A stretch of 6,763 nucleotides of DNA from JACRPI01 sp041671005 (GTDB lineage Archaea; Nanobdellota; Nanobdellia; Woesearchaeales; DSVV01). The DNA is taken from assembly GCA_041671005.1 (NCBI GenBank), contig JBAZCJ010000079.1, positions 1 through 6,763 of the forward strand, read 5' to 3'. The notes below the pieces were generated by a model. The model did not search any database, was not told the origin of the DNA, and saw nothing but the letters and a program-made list of their open reading frames with translations. This document shows, one piece after another, positions 1 through 5,627 of the stretch. A program made the translations under genes and the position numbers. Position 1 is the first letter of the stretch, and every line of letters begins with the position of its first letter.

Positions 1-1
1 C

Positions 2-370
2 TTAAATGATGGATTATGTTCTGGAAATCCTAGTACCACAACAACATACCTTCAAAAAATGTATGATTACGGTAAAAGTAAAGGAATGACTGTTATAGCA
101 GTTACTATTTCTCCTACTAAAAGTTATTTTGACACCACGTGCTCTAATACTAATGGAGGGGAAAATTCTGTAGATTATATCCAACAAGTTAATGAATGGA
201 TTATGAATGAACCAAACAACGTTGACTATGTTGTTAATACTTATGATGAATTAGATGACGGCAGCGGATCATTACAATCAGTATATGATAGTGGAGATCA
301 TCTTCATTTAAACAGTGCAGGACAAAATAAATTAGGAGAAATAATTTATAACACTGTTTTTATAGAATAG
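2..370 (+). CDS. SGNH/GDSL-type hydrolase, C-terminal part (5' end outside window)
   Basis: The frame is open from base 2, so the gene starts left of the window and 122 residues are visible. The C-terminal block SGDHLHLNSAGQNKLGEII matches block V of SGNH/GDSL esterases: Asp (codon 296-298) and His (codon 305-307) in the D-x-x-H arrangement would complete the Ser-Asp-His triad. Upstream, KSKGMTVIAVTISPTKSYFD resembles the strand-loop where these enzymes carry a 'G-x-x-V-I-x-x-T-x-x-P' segment, followed by a helix and a DYVVNTYDELDD strand. The nucleophile Ser block and the Gly and Asn oxyanion blocks lie outside the window and cannot be checked. Family members hydrolyse esters, often on lipids or acetylated glycans; the substrate here is unknown. 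The ATG at 59 is internal, not the start. A signal peptide, and so the cellular location, cannot be judged. Confidence 0.8.
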   Translation, partial: LNDGLCSGNPSTTTTYLQKMYDYGKSKGMTVIAVTISPTKSYFDTTCSNTNGGENSVDYIQQVNEWIMNEPNNVDYVVNTYDELDDGSGSLQSVYDSGDHLHLNSAGQNKLGEIIYNTVFIE

Positions 371-471
371 AACAAAATATTTAACTTTTGAATAATCATA
401 AGATTTTTGTGAAATAGCTGAGTTCAATATTTCATCCAAATTTTAAGAGCTCAATAAGATTAATCATAAAG

Positions 472-508
472 TATATATAATGAAAATAAGTAAAAAATAA
501 ATAGAGGA
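472..508 (+). promoter_or_regulatory. TATA box and Shine-Dalgarno site for the 514 gene
   Basis: A clear archaeal TATA-like box, tatatataa, lies at 472-480. Its centre is about 38 bases before the ATG at 514, which predicts transcription starting near 503. The short leader would then begin almost at the purine-rich agagga (503-508), a partial match to the anti-Shine-Dalgarno sequence with suitable spacing to the ATG. The preceding 371-471 stretch has no other gene that I can see. Confidence 0.55.
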
Positions 509-513
509 AAACC

Positions 514-1445
514 ATGCAAGACACAACAGCTCCTGTCCCTAAAGAAATAGTTATAACTTGTGCACTATTTTTAACAATTCTTATTATTGGAACACTTGCA
601 TTTGATCTTTATACTAGGCAAAATAACACCNNNNNNNNNNTGTTCTTACCTCTGCAGTTGTTGTAGAGAACAATAAAAGTAATATAATTACAGGAGACGT
701 TATTGGCATTACCGGAGCATCAACAGCTAATGAAATTCCTGTAATAGACAAAGATAAACAAATTGGAGTTTATACTCTTCTTCCATCTTTCTCTTTTCCT
801 CAACCATACCCTGTTACTGAAGAGTATAGCATATTGCAAGAACAAATTCGACTCTTTTATCAAAATACACAAGAATGTAGACAAACAAATATTCTTGATG
901 AATGTATAACTTCTGAGTTGAACACGGAAGAATACTCTTCATGGCTAAACGACTGTGAAACAAATGATGAAAAATTGTTTTATGATTTTACAGAAATATT
1001 TTCACAATGTCTTGCAAGTGAAGATAGTAATTGTGCATGCATTGGTAAACTTAATGGAGATTATGATGCAGGAGAATACACTATTAAACTGATTCAAGAT
1101 CAAAAAAATATTGTTTTTTCATTAGAAGACCTTATGCTTTCTATGCCATTTACTTTTACTATTGAGGAAACTCCAATGAAATCTGATGATTATATTGTTC
1201 ATGTTGATAATACTGGTGTGATTGGAAGCTTTTCATCACTTGAACCATCATCCGAATTGTATGTATATAAGTCAGACACAACAACACTTTCTGTTGAAGA
1301 CCAAACTACGTTTACAACATATGAAATGACGCGAGATAGCTGTACACTTCCATCTCAGGAAATTTACAAATTTTGTATGCAATCAGATACAGTTATTGGA
1401 GATAAACCACTTGTGTATATCTTTGCAATAGATTTTAGCGAATAG
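514..1445 (+). CDS. N-terminally membrane-anchored Cys-rich extracytoplasmic protein, function unknown (spans assembly gap)
   Basis: I join two frames into one gene. The first runs from ATG 514 to the N gap: 39 codons with one hydrophobic helix (EIVITCALFLTILIIGTLAF) and a short polar tail. The second is open from 642 to the TAG at 1443-1445: 267 codons. With exactly ten Ns the frames disagree and a stop appears at 664-666, so the true gap must be 2 modulo 3 long. A TTG at 834 could be mistaken for the start, but coding clearly continues upstream of it. After the gap come an ITGDVI motif and ITGAS, a Pro/Phe-rich stretch, then a domain with eight Cys: six clustered between about 876 and 1040 (including CAC) and two near the C-terminus, in DSCTLPSQEIYKFCMQ. 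The even Cys count fits disulfides outside the cell. The YKFC...YIFAIDF ending resembles uncharacterised DPANN secreted proteins from memory only. It has its own promoter and a Kazal lipoprotein gene directly downstream. Function unknown. Confidence 0.8.
631..640. other. Assembly gap (10 N)
   Basis: Ten consecutive Ns, a typical scaffolding placeholder. The flanking frames (ATG 514 frame before, 642 frame after) can be joined only if the real missing length is 2 modulo 3, so the stated length is nominal. The gap sits just after the membrane helix of the 514 gene. Confidence 0.95.
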
Positions 1446-1456
1446 AATTCCATAAG

Positions 1457-1466
1457 TTTTTTAAAG
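1457..1466 (+). promoter_or_regulatory. Possible TATA-like box for the Kazal lipoprotein gene
   Basis: The T/A tract ttttttaaag is centred about 27 bases upstream of ATG 1488, the position expected for leaderless transcription in archaea. No Shine-Dalgarno sequence is visible before that ATG. The box supports ATG 1488 over TTG 1473 and suggests the gene need not depend on the promoter at 472. The motif is common in AT-rich DNA, so this is tentative. Confidence 0.35.
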
Positions 1467-1487
1467 CTCAATTTGTCCCAAAAGTTC

Positions 1488-2042
1488 ATGAAACAAATAC
1501 TACCTGTTTTTTGTATTTTTGTTCTTCTTTTTTTTGCAGGATGCGGTCAAGAACAAGAACCAATAGAACAACAAACAAATGAAACAACAGAAGAATCACT
1601 TTGCACAATGGAATACGCACCTGTATGTGGCGAAGATGGATTAACCTATCAAAATAGCTGTTTCTCAAGTTTACGAAATATTGGTGTTGATTACACTGGA
1701 GAATGCGAATACACAACATGTTCTTTTAATGGACAAGAACATTACATCATGAACAATATGATGTATTACGAAGATAATTTAACTAGACCGTATGTCAACG
1801 TTTTATACGGTACATTTACTTTACGAGCTGATGTTGAAGGATGGTCATATTTTAAAGCAATTAATCCGGAATCGTCATATTACAGTAATAGAATGACTGA
1901 ATATGAACAAAATATAACTGAGTCTGGCAATCCAATTATATGCACAACAACAAAAGACTTGCCTGAACAGTTAAAAGAATTTCTCAAAACACATGGTAAC
2001 ATACTCCAATTAAAAATAGATGGATATAATTTAACTGAATAA
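1488..2042 (+). CDS. Kazal-type protease inhibitor domain lipoprotein
   Basis: 184 residues from ATG 1488; an in-frame TTG at 1473 would add five residues but has weaker support. Residues 1-18 form a lipoprotein signal peptide ending in a lipobox (FFAGC), with Cys19 as the predicted lipid-modified residue. An acidic, Gln/Thr-rich linker (20-37) leads to a Kazal-type domain at 39-73. CTMEYAPVC, DGLTYQNSC and GEC reproduce the core pattern, with Cys39, Cys47, Cys58 and Cys73. The Cys1 and Cys5 of the classical six-Cys fold are both absent, which would remove one disulfide and leave two. By alignment to ovomucoid domain 3, the P1-P1' reactive-site residues would be Met41-Glu42, and the structural Asn is Asn56. 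Residues 74-184 are a second region, unrecognised, with Cys78 and Cys152 and several N-glycosylation sequons. Kazal domains inhibit serine proteases by substrate-like binding. A surface protease-inhibitor role is inferred; the target is unknown. Confidence 0.85.
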   Translation: MKQILPVFCIFVLLFFAGCGQEQEPIEQQTNETTEESLCTMEYAPVCGEDGLTYQNSCFSSLRNIGVDYTGECEYTTCSFNGQEHYIMNNMMYYEDNLTRPYVNVLYGTFTLRADVEGWSYFKAINPESSYYSNRMTEYEQNITESGNPIICTTTKDLPEQLKEFLKTHGNILQLKIDGYNLTE

Positions 2043-2054
2043 TTTTTCTTTTTT
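2043..2054 (+). terminator. T-tract, probable archaeal terminator
   Basis: TTTTTCTTTTTT follows the TAA of the Kazal gene immediately, with no hairpin before it. Archaeal RNA polymerase terminates on such U-tracts. A new promoter about 30 bases further on fits a transcript boundary here. Confidence 0.5.
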
Positions 2055-2084
2055 CGTCACTACCCTTAGACGAAATTCCAAAAG

Positions 2085-2134
2085 CTTTATATATTATTAT
2101 TATCTTAAACTATCCCATATAACCAAAGGGGTGG
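2085..2134 (+). promoter_or_regulatory. TATA box and strong Shine-Dalgarno site for the 2140 gene
   Basis: A TATA-like box, ctttatatatt, begins at 2085 and is preceded by a purine-rich aaaag that could act as BRE. Transcription would start near 2115 and give a leader of about 25 bases. The leader carries aggggtgg at 2127-2134, a good partial match to the archaeal GGAGGTGATC consensus, five bases before ATG 2140. This is the strongest ribosome binding site in the window and fixes the start of the gene. Confidence 0.6.
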
Positions 2135-2139
2135 TTTGA

Positions 2140-2820
2140 ATGTACGATAGTTTACAAAATGCAATGGTTTTTGGCCAACAGCAATTATTAGATCCGGTGG
2201 CATTTGTTGGATATAGTTTACTTCAATTTGTGATTGGTTTTGTTTTAGCAGGAATTATCGCAGCACTCGGCTATTGTGTTGCATGGATAGTTCATTGGGC
2301 TGTTAAAAAAGCATTAGAGCATTCTAAAATAGATAAATGGATGCAAAAAAATAATCTCGATAAATCTATTGGGTATGCAAGTATTTCTTCATTAGGAGCT
2401 TCATTATTGAAATGGTACATCTTCTTAATATTCCTCATTCCAGCAATGAGTTATATTACATTAGGTGAATTAACATCATTATTATTAGACATTGTTCGAT
2501 GGTTACCTCGAGTAATTGTTGGAATTGCTATTGTTATGGTTGGTTTAATTATTGCAGACTTTGTCGCAGATAGACTCAGTAAAGCTAAAGGACCTGCAAT
2601 TAAACATTTGAACAACATTGTTAGAGTATTAATCATCATCTTTGTTGCAGTAGTTGCACTTCAAGAGATTGGGATATACTTACGACTTGCTGAAAGTACC
2701 TTCCTCATTATCTTAACAGGAATTGTGCTTGCATTATCTTTAGCAATAGGAATTGGATTCGGATTAGGCGCTAAAGAAGAAGCAGCAGCTATAGTCAAAC
2801 AGTGGAAAAAGAAATTTTAA
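2140..2820 (+). CDS. MscS-related 'conserved TM helix' membrane protein
   Basis: 226 residues, almost entirely hydrophobic. Five predicted membrane helices lie at about 22-52, 88-108, 120-145, 158-180 and 187-210. They are separated by an amphipathic charged loop (KKALEHSKIDKWMQKNNLDK, 56-75) and short turns. The repeated pattern of a Gly/Ala-rich helix after a charged loop, and the final LALSLAIGIGFGLGAKEEAA stretch, resemble the 'conserved TM helix' (PF05552-like) proteins related to small-conductance mechanosensitive channels, where a Gly/Ala-rich helix lines the pore. The C-terminus stops about 15 residues after that helix (KQWKKKF), so the cytoplasmic beta-domain and vestibule of true MscS are missing. 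Role in ion flux or osmotic protection is inferred from family resemblance only. The gene stands alone between its own promoter and a T-rich end. Confidence 0.8.
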   Translation: MYDSLQNAMVFGQQQLLDPVAFVGYSLLQFVIGFVLAGIIAALGYCVAWIVHWAVKKALEHSKIDKWMQKNNLDKSIGYASISSLGASLLKWYIFLIFLIPAMSYITLGELTSLLLDIVRWLPRVIVGIAIVMVGLIIADFVADRLSKAKGPAIKHLNNIVRVLIIIFVAVVALQEIGIYLRLAESTFLIILTGIVLALSLAIGIGFGLGAKEEAAAIVKQWKKKF

Positions 2821-2857
2821 TTTTTTTTATTATATTTTCTTCTTATTTTTTTATTTT
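2821..2857 (+). terminator. T-rich terminator after the MscS-related gene
   Basis: An eight-T run starts directly after the TAA at 2820 and is followed by further T tracts to about 2857, with no clear hairpin. This is the expected form of an archaeal U-tract terminator. It separates this gene from the convergent gene on the other strand. The remaining 2858-2942 stretch holds nothing I recognise. Confidence 0.6.
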
Positions 2858-2942
2858 GTAAATAATTGAGACATAATTCTAAGAATATGAATTTTTTATT
2901 TAATTGATTTCCAAAGAAAGTTAAAATATTTTCTATACTATT

Positions 2943-3128
2943 TTACTTTCGTTTCTTCTTTTGAAAAAACAATAAGTAAATAATAGGCAGAATTCCACAG
3001 CTGTTAATCACTAGAATACAAATAAACCAAACAAGCTGATTATTTCTTCCGCATTTCCATAATGCAATGCCTTTCCAAATAATATCCCATATTAATAAGG
3101 GAATAAGCCAAAGTAAAAGTTCCATCAT
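2943..3128 (-). CDS. DUF5652-like two-helix membrane micro-protein
   Basis: 61 residues starting MMELLLWLIP; the first or second Met could be the start. Two hydrophobic helices, about 4-23 and 31-55, are joined by the short basic turn WKCGRNN, and the protein ends in the basic tail QKKKRK. The pattern PLLIWDIIWKGIALWK, then NNQLVWFICILVINS and GILPIIYL, matches the small DUF5652 family as I remember it: Trp-rich first helix with W-D-x-x-W-K-G-x-A-L-W, and an N-x-x-G-I-L-P-I-x-Y-L second helix. The family has no known function; related two-helix modules are found at the start of larger membrane proteins. The intact motif, the stop placement and the gene-free DNA on the other strand all argue it is real and not a shadow frame. 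It is convergent with the MscS-related gene and divergent from the lamin-tail gene. Confidence 0.8.
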   Translation of the reverse strand: MMELLLWLIPLLIWDIIWKGIALWKCGRNNQLVWFICILVINSCGILPIIYLLFFQKKKRK

Positions 3129-3150
3129 GTTACATTTTCAAGTATAGTTA

Positions 3151-3161
3151 CTTAAAAATCT
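3151..3161 (-). promoter_or_regulatory. Possible TATA-like box for the DUF5652-like gene
   Basis: On the minus strand agatttttaag is centred about 28 bases before the start codon at 3128, which would give a leaderless transcript. The match to a TATA box is weak, and no Shine-Dalgarno site is present next to the start. Confidence 0.3.
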
Positions 3162-3202
3162 TGCGAAAAAATGTGACAAACTGGCACCTATTTTTTTCAC
3201 TC

Positions 3203-3211
3203 ATTTATAAA
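3203..3211 (+). promoter_or_regulatory. TATA-like box for the lamin-tail surface protein gene
   Basis: The sequence atttataaa is centred about 27 bases before ATG 3234 and 21 before ATG 3228. Archaeal boxes usually lie 26-27 bases before the transcript start, which favours ATG 3234 as the first base of a leaderless mRNA. No Shine-Dalgarno site precedes either ATG. Confidence 0.5.
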
Positions 3212-3233
3212 CAAATAACACAAAGATATGTAT

Positions 3234-5627
3234 ATGAAAAAAATCATGCTTTTATTTATCTTCTTACTTATTCCATTTGCACATGCCATTTCTCTTAATG
3301 AAATATTTCCCAATCCCTTAGGAGACGATAATAACAAAGAATATGTTGAGATTTACACTGAAGGAAGGGTTAATCTGTCTAGTTATATCATTGGCGATGA
3401 AGCTAGCAATGATACGCTTGTGGAATTACAATATGTAAATTCTTCTTATTCTCTTATTGTTGAAGAAGGATTTGATTATAATGACATCAATGCATCTATT
3501 TATGGTGTTGGAGCAACAATAGGAAATAATTTAGGTAACAGCAATGATACTGTATTTTTTTATTCACCAACAAAAATATTTCTTGATTCTTTTCACTACA
3601 CCTCTGCCCCTGAAGCACAAAGCTATGAACGAACTAATAACGGATGGGGTTTAACAAGCATTGGCAGTCCCGGATATGCAAACAAAAAACCAAATAATGA
3701 TACAAATAATACTACAGAAAATACAAATACTCCCTTTATCAATAAAACACAAGTTAATATAATAAAGATTACTTCAGTTCTTCCAACAACAGTTTATTTA
3801 AATCAAACAATCACTACGGCATTCCGTATTGATAATCTTTACAATGAAAAAGTTGACGTGCAACTATATTCTTGGATTATTTTTAATGAAATTGTAATTA
3901 ATAATGAAACACGACTATTTTATAACATTAGCAGATATAAAACATCAGATACTGCAAAACTCTTCTTTTCTGAACCAGGCAATTATACTCTTTGTGGTAC
4001 TGTAAAAAGTAATTTATTTGAAGAAGATTTTTCAGACAATAGCATATGCACATCATTTATTATAGTAGACGCTTCAACAATCTCCTGCGACAGAAGCATT
4101 GATATTAAAATTAATAATACTATTGTTACAAATAATAAACCATTTTCTTTTGCAATTATTATGAATGATAATGAAGATATTCCGTATATTATTTCGTATT
4201 ATATCCAAGAGTTTAATGGAAAAATTGCCAAAGAACCACAAAATACCACTAATGATAACATAAAACATTGGACTCCAAAAATAAAAAAAGAATATGGATT
4301 ATTTACTCTTTATGCTGAACTTCTTGAACCTGGATGCAATGATGCTCAACAAAATAACAATATTATTAGTCAATATATTATTGTAAAAAATACCTTCACT
4401 GAAGAAAGCAGCATTTCTATTAATCACATCTATTTAGGTACTGATGGTGTTGCTAAAACAGGAGATATTGTTCGTTCAAAAATTGATTTGTATACAGGTA
4501 ATTTAAGTCAATACAGCTCATCAATAATTAAAGCGTATATAGAAGATGAAAAAAATAACGTTGTCTCGGAAACTACAACACTTACTCTTGAAGAAAATTT
4601 TCAAGAACTTGAGTTAACAATACCAGTTATTTTAGATTATTCTTGTGATTCCTTTCCCACAACTAAACTAGAATATACATTTATTATTGAAGGAATTGGA
4701 GTTCGCACAAAACAAAAATTTCCTGTTTTAGGAGTCAATAAAGAACGATGCAATAATTTAGACACAGAGGAATATCATTCAATAGAAATTCCGACCACTG
4801 CACAGGTTAATGATATTATCACTAACAAAATTATTGTCCATAATACTGACAATATTGCACATGTATATACTATATCAAGCAAAATTTATAGAGGGCCTAA
4901 AACATACAGCGGAGATTTTTTTGTAAATCAACAAAAAATTGAACTGCAGCCAGGTAAAGAACAATCTATTTTGTTAGAAAATACAATTCCTGACCTAACA
5001 GGAGGAATATACAAAGTTAAAATATATGTGCAAAAAGATGAACAAAAAACATTAAAACAATTTACGCAAGATATTCTTATTTTTAATAATGAAAGGATTG
5101 CAGAAGAAGAACATGAAAGTGCAAAAATTATTTCTTTTTTTTCATTAAGCTCTGAACCTGACCAACAAATACCAGTAATTGCACAAATACAAGGCATTGG
5201 GAAATACACTCTCTTACTCGACACTATGACTGATAGACAAAACACAACTATTTTCTTAAATGGAACTAAAACAGTAATGTTAAACATTACATTACTTCAT
5301 GGAAAAAATATGCTTATGTTAAATCTATTTTCTGGCGAAATTCTTATTGAAAGCAGACCCCTCATTCTTTTTGCTGATGAAGAAGAACTTAATGAAATTA
5401 CAGTTAACACAACTATCCCTTCAACAACATCTGCATTTGAAAAAATAACTGGACATGTTGTTTTAGAACCCGTACAAGGATTACATCAGTCATATGATAA
5501 TGCAACCCTACTTATTGTGATTTTTATAGCCACACTTATTGTAATCAGTGTATATGCACTTTACAAAAAAAAGCATAAGTTATTTAAAAGAACCGTACTC
5601 CCTGAGGAGTATGAAGAACATCATTAA
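3234..5627 (+). CDS. Large cell-surface protein: signal peptide, lamin-tail domain, beta-sandwich repeats, C-terminal membrane anchor
   Basis: 797 residues from ATG 3234; ATG 3228 would add Met-Tyr. Residues 1-18 are a signal peptide (MKK, hydrophobic core, AHA cleavage site). Residues 19-150 form a lamin-tail domain: ISLNEIFPNPLGDD, then KEYVEIYTEG, NLSSYIIGDEA and the closing SPGYAN motif. An Asn/Thr linker (about 151-168) follows. Residues 170-715 read as successive beta-rich segments, roughly 173-280, 283-385, 391-498, 515-618 and 630-712. The first is CARDB/Ig-like with Cys254 and Cys272; later Cys are 285, 368, 471 and 506, an even set that could form disulfides. About twenty N-x-S/T sequons suggest glycosylation. 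ITGHVV (738-743) precedes the anchor helix (757-777) and a basic tail (KKKHKLFK). No catalytic motif is visible. The likely role is adhesion or a surface scaffold, inferred from the architecture. The last 17 bases overlap the next gene. Confidence 0.88.
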   Translation: MKKIMLLFIFLLIPFAHAISLNEIFPNPLGDDNNKEYVEIYTEGRVNLSSYIIGDEASNDTLVELQYVNSSYSLIVEEGFDYNDINASIYGVGATIGNNLGNSNDTVFFYSPTKIFLDSFHYTSAPEAQSYERTNNGWGLTSIGSPGYANKKPNNDTNNTTENTNTPFINKTQVNIIKITSVLPTTVYLNQTITTAFRIDNLYNEKVDVQLYSWIIFNEIVINNETRLFYNISRYKTSDTAKLFFSEPGNYTLCGTVKSNLFEEDFSDNSICTSFIIVDASTISCDRSIDIKINNTIVTNNKPFSFAIIMNDNEDIPYIISYYIQEFNGKIAKEPQNTTNDNIKHWTPKIKKEYGLFTLYAELLEPGCNDAQQNNNIISQYIIVKNTFTEESSISINHIYLGTDGVAKTGDIVRSKIDLYTGNLSQYSSSIIKAYIEDEKNNVVSETTTLTLEENFQELELTIPVILDYSCDSFPTTKLEYTFIIEGIGVRTKQKFPVLGVNKERCNNLDTEEYHSIEIPTTAQVNDIITNKIIVHNTDNIAHVYTISSKIYRGPKTYSGDFFVNQQKIELQPGKEQSILLENTIPDLTGGIYKVKIYVQKDEQKTLKQFTQDILIFNNERIAEEEHESAKIISFFSLSSEPDQQIPVIAQIQGIGKYTLLLDTMTDRQNTTIFLNGTKTVMLNITLLHGKNMLMLNLFSGEILIESRPLILFADEEELNEITVNTTIPSTTSAFEKITGHVVLEPVQGLHQSYDNATLLIVIFIATLIVISVYALYKKKHKLFKRTVLPEEYEEHH

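Noticed and set aside
151..370. Amber readthrough at the end of the hydrolase gene (TAG 368-370)
   Set aside because: The same frame meets a TGA seven codons later and the protein already ends properly after the catalytic His block and its last helix.
371..513. Possible small RNA or tRNA in the gap after the hydrolase gene
   Set aside because: I found no cloverleaf, GC-rich stem or conserved RNA motif; the stretch is uniformly AT-rich and ends in an ordinary promoter.
834..1445. A shorter gene starting at TTG 834
   Set aside because: Coherent coding in the same frame continues upstream to the N gap at 640, and a membrane-anchor start with TATA box and Shine-Dalgarno site exists at 514.
1486..1719. 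Minus-strand open frame across the Kazal gene
   Set aside because: It lies opposite the lipobox and Kazal motifs, whose conserved pattern proves the plus strand is coding.
2858..2942. Possible repeat or regulatory RNA between the convergent genes
   Set aside because: Only AT-rich sequence without a convincing inverted or direct repeat is visible.
4928..5287. 119-codon open frame on the minus strand inside the surface protein gene
   Set aside because: It is antisense to a well-supported 797-residue protein, is rich in Cys/Ser/Phe as expected from reversed AT-rich codons, and shows no domain or start signal.
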